A stretch of 64,000 nt of DNA. It comes from Chrysomallon squamiferum. Lineage: Eukaryota; Mollusca; Gastropoda; Neomphalida; Peltospiridae. The stretch lies in assembly GCA_012295275.1 (NCBI GenBank), contig CM022667.1:16666484-16730483 (forward strand). The letters are read 5' to 3'. The notes below the pieces were generated by a model. That model saw only the letters and a program-made list of their open reading frames with translations. It searched no databases and was not told the DNA's origin. Shown here piece after piece: positions 37,773 through 50,535 of the stretch. The position numbers and the translations under genes are program-made. Position 1 is the stretch's first letter. Every line of letters starts with the position of its first letter.

Positions 37773-37788
37773 AATAAGTACAAATTAT
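36900..37788 (-). other. S-A intron
   Basis: AAG/AAT tract 36908-36985, intron-family sequence (GAACACCTTTCGCTTGGACT at 37.35 kb), AAT/AAC run 37708-37775. Confidence 0.6.
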
Positions 37789-37867
37789 CTGGAGTTGTTC
37801 GCACTGACAAGACAGACGAAATAATAAAATTCAAACAGAAGACTGAAAAGAGCATGTGAACAGCCAT
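37789..37867 (-). pseudogene. S exon 7, donor lost
   Basis: MAVHMLFSVFCLNFIISSVL then SVRTTP: a good signal peptide, 79 nt. The splice donor reads G|ATAATT instead of G|GTAATT, so normal splicing to A exon 7 should fail. The promoter-proximal block is shortened (E-box and GCGCA parts missing). Confidence 0.65.
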
Positions 37868-38062
37868 AATGTCACTTTTCGTTTGTGATGTTTTTCAGTA
37901 TTGATACCTCTTTTTGGTAAATAGGTTAAGTATGTATAGAAACGACTGGTGAGCTGTAATGCTGACAGCGGATCGCATCGTCAGTGAAGTATACAGACTG
38001 ATATAATAAGAGTTTACCATGTGTACCATTATAATCTCTGTCTCTCAGTTTTTAAATGTTTC

Positions 38063-38171
<109 letters not shown>

Positions 38172-38244
38172 AAGACAATGTTTCTCACTGTTTTCCATAT
38201 ATTTATTTTATCTTATTATGTGTATTCATTCATAGCAAAGTATT

Positions 38245-38251
38245 CATATGC

Positions 38252-38286
<35 letters not shown>

Positions 38287-38325
38287 GATAGATAGATAGA
38301 TATATATATATGTGTGTATATATAC

Positions 38326-38376
<51 letters not shown>

Positions 38377-38425
38377 TTATACATACACAGACACACATAT
38401 ATGAATATATATATATATATATATA
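38245..38425. repeat. (AT)n/(ATAC)n/(GATA)n tract
   Basis: Compound AT-rich microsatellite replacing most of the spacer. Confidence 0.93.
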
Positions 38426-38635
38426 TGTATTTGCAGGTGTAATCAGGTAATCGTTCTGCAGATTAAATTATGTATGTATGTATATGTATGTACGTTAGAG
38501 TAGGTATACATGTATTAATCAATATCTGTGTGAAGTTATATAGTATTCAGTATAATATTATATAAATTTGTTAAATCAAATGAAAACGATTTATTATTAT
38601 TTTTTTTTTTTTTTTTTTTTTTTTGTTTTTTGTAA

Positions 38636-38740
38636 GTGGTGGTTTTGTACATCTCGGTGTTGGCGTTGCAGTTGGTTTAGAACACAAAACCACGTTCAAC
38701 TCTGCTTCCCATGAATTCATTCACGACATGCTCCTATACT
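38636..38740 (-). pseudogene. B' relic, copy of 0.59-0.70 kb
   Basis: NVVLCSKPTATPTPRCTKPP in the ancestral frame; the 5' half of the module is missing, as at 0.6 kb. The block 38.64-39.55 kb is collinear with 0.59-1.46 kb. Confidence 0.55.
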
Positions 38741-39277
38741 TTTATTTGATGAATACGAAGCAGGTAGTAGAACTAAATGTGAACCATTTTTGTAAGATTT
38801 CTCACGTGTACGACTCTCTGACCGGCGATATCGCCATACACTTGCGGGTTTTTCCAAACTTTGAAACTTTAGACTTTAGAAGAGGTTTAAAAAGATAAAA
38901 CATAAAAAGCATGTATGTGTATGTATTTGCATCTGTCTGTGTGTCTGTTGGTGTGTGTGTGTGTGTGTGTGTGTGTCTGTGTGTGTGCTTCTCTGTCTCT
39001 GTTCGCATTTGTTTGAGAGAATGAGAATCGTACATTTACGTAGACAGAGACAAAGAGAGAGAGAGAAAAACATAAAAAGCAAACTCCCTATAAACAAGAT
39101 ATACCGATGACAACTTCCACATTATTTATTCAGTTTGTAAAGATATTTCCCAATCAGAATAGTCTCTGCAGATTAGAGTATATATGTGTATATGTGTGTG
39201 TATTAATATATTTCAGAGCATATCTGCACCTATTAATAAATATTTGTATAGAGTTGTACATTATTTCATACAACATT

Positions 39278-39295
39278 ATAATGAATATTCATTAT
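39278..39295. promoter_or_regulatory. Conserved 18-bp palindrome downstream of B exon 10
   Basis: Perfect ATAATGAATATTCATTAT, about 52 bp past the stop. Confidence 0.35.
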
Positions 39296-39346
39296 TTAGC
39301 CACTAAATGTTTCTGATATCAAAAGAAAAAGTCATTTCGCTGTTCT

Positions 39347-39549
39347 TTATGAGAAGGCTGTTGTAGGTGGCGGTGTTGCAGAAGTCGGTGGCGTTGACTC
39401 GGGTGCAGAACACAAAGCCACGACATATTCTGGTTCTCAATCACCAAAAATAAGCACTTGAGGAGTACATTTACAGTAACCATCATCACTAAAGTATATG
39501 TGTTCATCTCCACGTAACACCTGTCCTGACGTTGTTTTACAATTACGTT
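39347..39549 (-). pseudogene. B exon 10, terminal exon with one nonsense codon
   Basis: Acceptor TAGTAGTACAG next to a CTA run. (E)RNCKTTSGQVLRGDEHIYF, SDDGYCKCTPQVLIFGD, then TGA (39437-39439) replacing the conserved Trp, then EPEYVVALCSAPESTPPTSA, TPPPTTAFS-stop at 39347. Apart from this single stop it shows the complete terminal B exon and its tail. Preceded 360 bp upstream by B exon 9. Confidence 0.75.
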
Positions 39550-39551
39550 CT

Positions 39552-39552
39552 G

Positions 39553-39587
<35 letters not shown>

Positions 39588-39625
39588 ATAATAATAATAA
39601 TAATAATAATATTACTAGTAGTAAT
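39552..39625. repeat. (CTA)n/(TAA)n at B-exon 10 acceptor
   Basis: CTA then TAA run adjoining the acceptor. Confidence 0.94.
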
Positions 39626-39911
39626 AATAGTGATAATAATAGTTATTATTATTATCTGTATACTCTAGTATTATAAAACTACTACAAGAACTGTTACTTC
39701 TGCTAACGCAAATACTACTACTAATTATGATACCAATACATTTGCTATTAGTAATACTATTATTATTACCAGTAGTATTAACTGCAACATTGATTCTACT
39801 ACTGCCAGTAGAAGAAGAAAAAGAAGAAGAAGAAGAATATTAATAAGAATAATAACAATAGTTATAATGATAACAATAATAGTAATAATAATAATAATAA
39901 TTACAAATTAC

Positions 39912-40097
39912 CTTCAGTCGTCGTTTCTGTAAATGGTTGCGTTGTAGAGGGTTCGGAACACAAAGCCACGCCATATTCTGGTTGCCACGAACCAATAACT
40001 TGTGCTTGTGGAGGATATTTACAGTGACCATCATCACTAAAGTTTTTCTGTTCTTCTCCATGTATCACGTGTCCTGATGGCGTTTTACAGTTACGTT
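39912..40097 (-). CDS. B exon 9, intact frame with new 3' donor (internal B module)
   Basis: Acceptor ATTACAG, phase 1: (E)RNCKTPSGHVIHGEEQKNF, SDDGHCKYPPQAQVIGSWQP, EYGVALCSEPSTTQPFTETT, TE and donor G|GTAATTTGTAATTATTATT. 186 nt, multiple of 3, so a symmetrical 1-1 exon. CKC has become CKY. The last 15 or so bases and the donor match the end of S exons (ACGACTGAAG|GTAATTTGTA), so the usual terminal tail and stop were replaced by an S-type exon end. It could splice to B exon 10 (39.55 kb), giving S-A-B-B. Confidence 0.65.
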
Positions 40098-40179
40098 CTG
40101 TAATAATAAAAATAGTAATAATAATAATAACAATAATAATAATAGTAGTAATAATAGTGCTATTAATAATAATAATAAT

Positions 40180-40615
40180 TTTATTGTATACTCTAGTATT
40201 ACAACAAATTCTACTATTTCTCCTACTATAATTATTTTAAGTAATAGTATTAATATTGTAACAAGTCTTACTATTTTTAACACAACTACTACAAGAACTA
40301 TTACTACTGCTACTGCAATTACTAATTATGATACCAATACATTAGCTATTAGTAATATTATTATTATTACAACTAGCATATTACTTGTAACATTGATTCT
40401 ACTACTGCCACAAGTTTTACGAGTCCTCGACGAAAAGAGTTTCTCAGTCTTCATTACTGGTTGTTAGTATTATAACAACTTTTACTACTAATATACTATG
40501 ACTACTACTACTATAATTACTCCTAATATTTTCACTAATAATCCTAATATTGTAACTACTCCTACTACATACACTACTACTACAACAATAACAACCACTA
40601 CTCCAAATACCACTT
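40180..40615 (-). other. Duplicated intron (with 8.54-8.96 kb)
   Basis: ACT-rich intron, collinear with the left flank of MITE copy 1. Confidence 0.65.
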
Positions 40616-41191
40616 CAGTGGAACCTCAGGTTAAGAACTTAATTCGTTCCAGAACAAGTTTCGTAAACCGAAATGTACGTAAACCGAAGTGATATCAGAC
40701 ACACGGAAGCAAAACTGATGTTTTGCAATTATTTCTTTCTTAATCTCTACTGTGATACATTTCTGCTTTCCACCAGCAATATCGCTTCACTTTTTGTTTT
40801 CTTGGGCGCCATATTGGATAGGGTATAATAAAAAAAAATACACACATAAAAGCAGCAACAGTTTAAAAAGAAGCGAGCGCACAATCTCAATGCAAAAGCT
40901 ACTGAGCTGCAGCTGCATATAGCAGACTAAAGGCGCTAACTCATGGTATATATTTGCTATAGGGCATGCCTGTAATCGTTACTTTAAACTCGGTTTTGAC
41001 TTAAGCATATATTTTTATCTTTACTACCTGTTGACGTCAAAACCGACGTCAAAAGAAAGCTTGTCGTAGCGCGTTGCTGTAGTTCGTAACTCGGGACATT
41101 ACTCGTAAACCGAGACAAAACTTGTCCAGGATCACGGTTCCGTAATCCGATTTGTTCGAGCTTCGAGGCTTCGTAACCCGAGGTTCTACTG
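40616..41191 (-). mobile_element. Tigger-like MITE copy 2
   Basis: 576 bp; CAGTGGAACCTCAGG at left, (reverse complement) CAGTAGAACCTCGGG at right. Over 90% like copy 1 by eye, and in the same intron context, so the pair arose by segmental duplication after one insertion. MAPKKTKSEAI... is frame-disrupted at the fifth to seventh codon after KTK by deletions. Confidence 0.8.
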
Positions 41192-41576
41192 TACTAATAT
41201 GATACCAATACATTTGCTATTACTAATACTATTATATTACATTTAGGACATTACTAGAAGCACATACCCTACTACTGCTACAAGTTTTGCAAGACCTCCA
41301 CAATAATGGTCTCTTAGTCTTCATTATTGGCTGTTACTATTACTCTCGCTATAAAATCAACCAGTACTTCTACTATTACTACTACTATCGATACTATTAC
41401 ATTACTACCACTTCTTCTATTAATTCTACTATTAACTAAAAGTCTAACATTATTATTACTAATCCTATCATTAATGGTAATAGTAAGCTTTCAACTGCTG
41501 ATAATAATTGCTCGAAATACTACTACTAATACTACTACTAATAATAATAATAATTATAATAATAAGATTACTACAA
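41192..41576 (-). other. Duplicated intron (with 9.54-9.9 kb)
   Basis: ACT/AAT-rich, no gene. Confidence 0.6.
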
Positions 41577-41800
41577 CTAGGCATCAGGACCGTCATCAAC
41601 CGGATGGAAACACATCGGTGATAAATAATCAGCGTATATACAGCGAATTTATAATTCAGATGAAGAATCATAACTACGCTGACAACGACACTCGTACGCA
41701 CAACGATCATAGTCTGGAACGACTTCTCCAAGTCTGTACATCTGTCCATTGTGAGAGCAGTGAGGTGGTATTGCAGGTGTGGATGTAGGTGGCGGCAGCT
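41577..41800 (-). pseudogene. A exon 8, nonsense mutation and 3' truncation
   Basis: Acceptor CACACTACAG; (E)LPPPTSTPAIPPHCSHNGQM, RLGEVVPDYDRCAYECRCQR, then TAA at 41649-41651 replacing Glu of SSELEI. The frame continues CIYADYLSPMCFHPVDDGPD, A, then TAG; the CxxYTC end and donor are missing. Two independent lesions. Confidence 0.78.
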
Positions 41801-41835
41801 CTGTAGTGTGTGTGGAAAAATCAGAACAACATTGA

Positions 41836-41921
41836 CAATAATAATAATAACAATAATAGTAGTAATAATAATAAAAACAATAACAATAATAACAATAATT
41901 ATTATGAAAACAATAATAAAC

Positions 41922-41958
<37 letters not shown>

Positions 41959-41985
41959 GAAGAAGAAGAAGAAGAAGAAGATTAG
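41836..41985. repeat. (AAT)n/(AAC)n/(AAG)n tract
   Basis: Fills much of the 230-bp S-A intron of this unit. Confidence 0.93.
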
Positions 41986-42031
41986 TGACAATAATAATAA
42001 AAATATAAATAATAATATAAGTACAAATTAC

Positions 42032-42107
42032 CTTGAGTCGTTGGCATTGACAAGACAGAAGAAATAATAAAATTCACACAGAACAAGAAGAACATGTTAA
42101 CAGCCAT
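42032..42107 (-). CDS. S exon 8, signal peptide exon
   Basis: MAVNMFFLFCVNFIISSVLS then MPTTQ and donor G|GTAATTTG, 76 nt. Intact itself, but the next A exon (41.6 kb) is broken. Skipping that exon would allow S-B splicing to B exon 9 in phase. Confidence 0.65.
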
Positions 42108-42360
42108 GTTGCCGCTTTTCGTTTGTGACATGAGTCACTATTGACAACGTTTAAGCAGTTGTTTCCACATGCGAAATTTGATGCCTCTGTTTAGTATACA
42201 GAAACGACTGCTGATATGTAATGTAAAGTTCACACACAAGAAGAAGAGCATGTTAACAGCCATGTTGCCGCTTTTCGTTTGTGACAGGAGTCAGTATTGA
42301 CAACGTTGAAGCAATTTGATTACACACGCGCAATTTGATGCCTCTATTTGTCATAGAGAA
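42108..42360 (-). promoter_or_regulatory. Conserved S-upstream block, doubled, with S fragment
   Basis: First block 42108-42190 (degenerate GACATGAGTCAC, CATGCGAAATTTG). Then 42228-42263 repeats the 5' end of an S exon (MAVNMLFFL..., no 3' part), followed by a second block 42264-42350 (GTGACAGGAGTCAG). Confidence 0.45.
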
Positions 42361-42435
42361 ACAATTGGTTATATGAAATGCGAATCATACTACCATTACT
42401 CTCTCTCTCTTCTACTCTCTCTCTGTTCTCTCTTG

Positions 42436-44062
<1,627 letters not shown>

Positions 44063-46006
44063 TTATGAGAACGATGTTGTAGGTCGTTGTGTTGTAGATC
44101 TCGGTGTTTGTTCTGTAGACCTCAGTGGTGGTGTTGTAGGTGGTGTTGTAGGTGGTGGTGTTGTAGATCTCGGTGTTTGCGCTGCAGAACTCGGGGGTGG
44201 TGTTGTAGATATCGGTGTTTGTGCTGTAGAACTCGGTTGTGGTGTTGTAGGTGGGGGTGTTGTAGATCTCGGTGTTTGTGCTGTAGAACTTGGTGGTGGT
44301 GTTGTGGGTGGTCGTGTTGTAGATCTCGGTGTTTGTGCCGTAGAACTCGGTGGTGGTGTTGTAGGTGGTGGTGTTGTAGATCTCGGTGTTTGTGCTGTAG
44401 AACTCGGTGGTGGTGTTGTAGGTGGTAGTGTTGAATATCTCGGTGTTTGTGTCGTAGAAGTCGGTGATGGTGTTATAGATATCTGTGTTTGTGCTGTAGA
44501 AATCGGTGGTGGTGTTGTAGGTGGTGGTGTTGTAGATCTCGTTGTTTGTGCTGTAGAACTCGGTGGTGGGGTTGTAGGTGCTGGTGTTTGTTCTGTAGAA
44601 CTCGGTGGTGGTGTTGTAGATCTCGGTGTTTGTTCTGTAGAACTCGGTGGTGGTGTTGTAGGTTTCGGTGTTTGTGCTGTAGATCGCTGGTGGGTGTCTC
44701 GGTGTTTGTTCTGTAGAACTCGGTGGTGGTGTTGTAGATCTCGGTGTTTGTTCTGTAGAACTCGGTGGTGGTGTTGTAGGTGGTGGTGTTGTAGATCTCG
44801 GTGTTTGTTCTGTAGAACTCGGTGGTGGTGTTGTAGATCTCGGTGTTTGTTCTGTAGAACTCGGTGGTGGTGTTGTAGATCTCGGTGTTTGTTCTGTAGA
44901 ACTCGCTGGTGGTGTTGTAGATCTCGGTGTTTGTGCTGTAGAACTCGCTGGTGGTGTTGTAGATCTCGGTGTTTGTTCTGTAGAACTCGGTGGTGGTGTT
45001 GTAGATCTCGGTGTTTGTTCTGTAGAACTCGCTGGTGGTGTTGTAGATCTCGGTGTTTGTGCTGTAGAACTCGGTGGTGGTGTTGTGTTTGGTTCTGAAC
45101 TCGCTGTTGGTGTTGTAGATCTCGGTGTTTGTTCTGTAGAACTCGGTGGTGGTGTTGTAGATCTCGGTGTTTGTGCTGTAGAACTCGCTGGTGGTGTTGT
45201 AGGTGGTTGTGTTGTAGATCTCGCTGTTTGTTCTGTAGAACTCGCTGGTGGTGTTGTAGATCTCGGTGTTTGTGTTGTAGATATCGGTGTTTGTTCTGTA
45301 GAACTCGGTGGTTTGTTCTGTAGAACTCGGTGTTTGTGCTGTAGAACTCGGTGTTTGTTCTAGAGAACTCAGTGGTGGTGTTGTAGGTGGTGGTGTTGTA
45401 GATATCGGTGTTTGTGCTGTAGAACTCGGTGTTTGTTCTGTAGAACTCGCTGGTGGTGTTGTAGATCTCGGTGTTTGTCCTGTAGAACTCGGTGTTTGTG
45501 CTGTAGAACTCGCTGGTGGTGTTGTAGATCTCGGTGTTTCTTCTGTAGAACTCGGTGGTTGTGCTGTAGAACTCGGTGTTTCTGCTGTAGATCTCGGTGT
45601 TTGCTTCTGTAGAACTCGGTGGTTGTGTTGTAGGTCGGTGGTTTGCTGTAGAACTCGGTGTTTGTTGTAGAACTCGGTGTTTTTGCTGTAGAACTCGGTG
45701 TTTGTGCTGTAGATCTCGGTGTTTGTGCTGTAGATCTCGGTGTTTGTGCTGTAGAACTCGGTGTTTGTGCTGTAGAACTCGGTGTTTTTGCTGTAGAACT
45801 CGGTGTTTGTGCTGTATAACTCGGTGTTTGTGCTGTAGAACTGGGTTGCTTTGTAGTGGGTGCGGAACACAAAGCCACGCCATATTCTAGCGTCCATGGA
45901 CCATAAATGTCTACTTGTGGAGGACATTTACAGTAACCATCATCACTAAAGTATTTTTGTTCTTCTCCTCGTAACACGTGTCCTGATGGCGTTTTACAGT
46001 TACGTT
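44063..46006 (-). CDS. B exon 11 with giant Thr/Pro/Ser/Gln minisatellite tail
   Basis: Acceptor TTATTACAG, phase 1: (E)RNCKTPSGHVLRGEEQKYF, SDDGYCKCPPQVDIYGPW, EYGVALCSAPTTKQP; all four cysteines kept. The tail is built of a 21-bp unit (heptad TPSSTAQ) and a 42-bp derivative (TPRSTTPPPSSTEQ), about 1.8 kb in all, ending TTSFS-stop at 44063. Such tails are typical of O-glycosylated, mucin-like linkers. After nine heptads a 19-bp copy (near 45.66 kb) shifts the frame by two, and later indels shift it again. As written, translation from the core ends at 45369 after about 200 residues. All three minus frames stay open for hundreds of codons. Real frame variation or misassembly are both possible. 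Confidence 0.72.
44075..45850. repeat. Coding minisatellite (21-bp unit and derivatives)
   Basis: Plus strand repeats CTCGGTGTTTG.GCTGTAGAA (about 21 bp), with GGTGGTGTTGTAG insertions giving 42-bp and longer units in the left two-thirds. Variants at CTCGG/CTCGC and TTCTG/TGCTG distinguish copies. Short forms of the same tail (1-3 units) are in B exon 2 (7.06-7.14 kb). Confidence 0.95.
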
Positions 46007-46008
46007 CT

Positions 46009-46073
<65 letters not shown>

Positions 46074-46105
46074 TACATAATAATAAATAATAATAAATAA
46101 TGATT
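46009..46105. repeat. (TAA)n at B-exon 11 acceptor
   Basis: About 60 bp pure TAA then AAATAATA variants; collinear with 10.10-10.18 kb. Confidence 0.95.
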
Positions 46106-46738
46106 CTTATAACTTTAGCATTATAACAGCTTATACTACTTCTCCTACTATAATTATTTTTACTAAACATATTAATAATTTAACCACTATTACTACTGCA
46201 ACAACTGTTACTACCACTACTCCAAATAGTACTAATTATGATACCAATACATTTGCTATTACTAATACTATTACTATTACAACTAGCATTTAACTCGATG
46301 CACTGATTCCACTACTGCCAGAAGTTTTACAGGTCCTCCTCGACAATAATTTCTATGTCTTCATTACTGGTTGTTACTGCTAGGGTTGCCACTATAAAAT
46401 CAACAACAACAACTAGTACTACTTTTGTTACTATAATACTACTACTACTACTACAAATACTACTACCCCCTCTACTACTAATTTAACTACTTCTACTACT
46501 ATTCGAGCTACTATTACAACCGCTATCACTAATAAGAAGAATAACATTATTATTACTAATCCTACCATTAATGGTAATAGTAAGTCTACAACTATTAAAT
46601 CTAATTGCTCCAACTACCACTAATAATACCACTACTAATAATAATACTACGATCACTACTACTAATGAGACTACTAATAATTATATTTTTAATTCTTCTA
46701 GTACTGTTGGTATAAGGAGATACCGAAAGATTGTCTAC
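46106..46738 (-). other. A-B intron, duplicated at 10.18-10.8 kb
   Basis: ACT-rich, no gene. Confidence 0.65.
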
Positions 46739-46975
46739 CGAGACAGGTGTAGCTTCCACAGGCATCAGGTCCTTCAGGATCGAAACACATTGGTGCCAAA
46801 TAATCATCGTACACACAACGGATTTCTAATTCAGATGAAGAATCATAACTAGGCTGACAACGACACTCGTACGAACAAGGCTCGTAGTCTGGAACGACTT
46901 GTCCAGGTCTGTACACTTTTCCTTTGTGAGAGCAGTGAGGTGGCATTGCAGGTGTGGATGTAGGTTGCGGCAGCT
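46739..46975 (-). CDS. A exon 9, intact VWC-like module
   Basis: Acceptor CACACACACTACAG; phase-1 (E)LPQPTSTPAM PPHCSHKGKVYRPGQVVPDY, EPCSYECRCQPSYDSSSELE, CVYDDYLAPMCFDPEGPDA, CGSYTCL, donor G|GTAGAC; 237 nt; all eight cysteines. Upstream S exon 10 and downstream B exon 11 are also intact at their cores and all junctions are phase 1. This is the only unit in the window able to give a full S-A-B protein: signal peptide, 12-cysteine VWC-like region, Thr/Pro-rich tail. Confidence 0.8.
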
Positions 46976-47029
46976 CTGTAGTGTGTGTGGAAAAATAAGA
47001 AAAATAATACTAGTAATAACAATAGTAAT

Positions 47030-47065
<36 letters not shown>

Positions 47066-47734
47066 AATAATAATAATAATATAATAATAATAATATAATA
47101 AAACAACATTAATAAAAATAATGAAAATAAACTAATAATGATAGTAATAATCCCTAATAACAATCCCTCCTTTTTTCTTCTTCTTTTTTTATAATTTATT
47201 GGGCATGGAAACAACTACTTGAAGATACCAATATGTCTATAGTGTTTGTTATCTCCACCATAGCAGGATGTAACCTTAGGCTAAACAAGCTTGGGTTTTA
47301 TAGTCTCAGAATTTCTGTTTATATATTTATCAATAAATAAACAGTGAAACATAATGTATATTACAATAACCGATTTAATCTAATTTACAATATTAACGTA
47401 ATCGACATAAGACTTTATGAGAATTAATATTAAGTAATAAATTTATAAATAGGATCGCTACAGGTTCCCATAATTTAAGACCTGGATAGGTTTCCATTCA
47501 GCCCAGTTTACGGCAGATGTTACATCATTACAAGTTTCCTTTAATATCAAATCGTTACCCATTTAACGAGAATAAGAAAGAGAGAATTCTTAATATTGAC
47601 TAAACTATTCGCTGCACTCAGACTCACTAAAATGTTTATGATCTTTACAAGATAGGTGTAGCACAAGATGTAGATCTGTTAAGGGAGAAAATATGAAGAA
47701 ACGTGACATTCGAGTTATTATTAATATTATATTA

Positions 47735-47767
<33 letters not shown>

Positions 47768-48059
47768 ATCATCTTTATTATCACTGCTTTTATTACTACA
47801 GTGATGTTACTACTGACATTGATGAGTTGTAGTTATTATTATTTCTGTGTAAGATGCTGATGATACTATTCATGTAGCTGTTACTCTGTCACTATGAACA
47901 GCTATTAACACTATTAACAACTAATAATAAGAACAACAACAACAACAAGAATATTAGTGACACTAATAACAAAAATAAAAATATTGATAATAATAAGTAC
48001 AAATTACCTTCAGGCGTTGGCATTGACAAGACAGACGACTTATTTCTGTCTGAACTCCC

Positions 48060-48090
<31 letters not shown>

Positions 48091-48283
48091 ATCATCTTTA
48101 TTATCTCTACTTTTATCCCCAAAGTGACGTTACTACTGACATTAATTATTGTTATTATCTCGGTGTAAGATGCTATCACTATTAACATCACTAATAATAA
48201 GAACAACAACGACAACATCAACAAGAATATTAGTGACACTAATAACAAAAATAAAAATAATGATAATAACAAGTACAAATTAC
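47030..48283 (-). other. S-A intron with partial S duplication
   Basis: AAC/AAT run 47031-47100; intron-family sequence 47.2-47.72 kb collinear with 11.26-11.8 kb. A 3' fragment of an S exon at 48008-48040 (SSVLSMPTPE, donor G|GTAATTTG) shares its last codons with S exon 10, showing a tandem duplication of about 270 bp. TTA runs at 47735-47765 and 48059-48090. Confidence 0.6.
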
Positions 48284-48359
48284 CTTCAGGCGTTGGCATT
48301 GACAAGACAGACGAAATAATAAAATTCACACAGAAGAAGAAGACTATGTTAACAGCCAT
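48284..48359 (-). CDS. S exon 10, signal peptide exon of the best-preserved unit
   Basis: MAVNIVFFFCVNFIISSVLS then MPTPE and donor G|GTAATTTG, 76 nt. Hydrophobic core IVFFFCVNFII, likely cleavage around SVLS-MPT. Joins A exon 9 as ...MPTPE-E-LPQPTSTP. The A exon's own Thr/Pro linker then leads to the first cysteine. Confidence 0.75.
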
Positions 48360-48455
48360 TTTTCTGTTTTTTGTTTGTGACGTGAGTCAGTATTGACAAT
48401 GTTTAAACAGCTGTTTTCACATGCGCAGTTTGATGCCTGCGTTTGGTAAATAGGA
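48360..48455 (-). promoter_or_regulatory. Conserved proximal promoter/5' leader of S exon 10
   Basis: GTGACGTGAGTCAG (CRE-like TGACGTGA overlapping AP-1 TGAGTCA), TATTGACAATG, E-box AACAGCTGTT, and CATGCGCAGTTTG, in the order seen in the other S copies. This is the most complete version. Confidence 0.5.
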
Positions 48456-48665
48456 TAAGTATGTTTAGAAAACACTGGTGACATGTAATATTTACAGCGG
48501 ATCGTATAACGAGCGAAACATACATATTAAAATAAAAATGATTTTATCATGTCTATCAGTCTCAGTCTTTCAGTTTTTAAATATATATACGTCTGTCTGT
48601 CTCCATGTGTCCATATTGTTCTAACAGAGACAAAAAGAGAGATATTATTTTTTCATTTACAAACT

Positions 48666-49505
<840 letters not shown>

Positions 49506-49509
49506 TTAT

Positions 49510-49554
49510 ATATACATACATACATACATACATACAGATATATATACATACATC

Positions 49555-49600
<46 letters not shown>

Positions 49601-49636
49601 TACAAACATACACACACATATATATATATATATACA
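49510..49636. repeat. (ATAC)n/(AT)n/(AC)n compound microsatellite
   Basis: Counterpart of 28683-28830 with different lengths. Confidence 0.94.
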
Positions 49637-49716
49637 TAAACACAAACACATACATTCATATATGTATGAATGTATGCACGAACGTATTTAAGTTTTGTTT
49701 TATTGTTGTTTTTTCT

Positions 49717-49867
49717 TTAATGTTTTACTTGTTTATTCTGCTGGTGCAGGTGTCGTCTGTTCTCAGTACTTTTCTCTACAATAAACTTTGTGTCCTTCAT
49801 CACCCATTCCGCGTAGCAATCACCTAAACAAGGATCATCTAATGTCACGGGTCCGACATCATATGGT
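49717..49867 (-). pseudogene. Candidate exon C, copy 2
   Basis: [38 protein letters not shown], stop at 49717-49719. Compared with copy 1 the donor-like CAA|GTAAAA is present, but the acceptor AG is lost (TTTTGCTG in place of TTATTTAG). Confidence 0.25.
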
Positions 49868-50454
49868 TCCCCAGCAAAATAGCGTGAAGTGAAGCTCGGT
49901 GTTGTCTAAGCTGAAACAAGCAAAAAGTATGCAGAAAATATCGACAATATTTGTATTTGATGTATTTGATTCACTGTTAGCCATTATAGGTATTTATTTA
50001 ACTTGTTATATATCATATGTGTTGTGTGTGCGTGCGTGTATCTGTGGGTGTAACTGTATACACTCGACCCCACATTTAACGGACCGAATCTGGAAAATAT
50101 ATAAGTATTCTTGAATCTCGGGAGCTAACATGTCTCATAGTGCGCCTGTCAAACAAACAAAAAGCACGCAGAAAATATTAACAATATCTGTACGTTCAGC
50201 ATGATTTAGTTCTCTAATCCCTGACTAAGAAAGTTAAATTTTCTGGTTTAAATTCTATTCCTCTCGACATATGTCGCGTTCGATTCATTGTTAGCCATAA
50301 TCCAAATCTCTTTAATTTAGTATATAGTCTCACTTAGTTCAGTTCTCAAGTATTATGAATTGCAGTTGTTGTGATGGTAAATACTGAAATCTGCTGCTAT
50401 TGCAGTTAGTTTTAACAATGCCGATTTATTTCTGCCATAAGATAAACAGATAAA

Positions 50455-50535
<81 letters not shown>

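Noticed and set aside
44087-45890. Several long plus-strand Cys/Trp/Arg-rich or Gly/Val-rich ORFs
   Set aside because: They are the antisense of the coding minisatellite. The core exon (splice acceptor, Cys module) defines the minus strand as coding.
44063-48359. Venom or toxin gene
   Set aside because: Secreted and cysteine-rich, but the cysteine pattern looks VWC-like and nothing in the sequence indicates toxicity or a venom gland.
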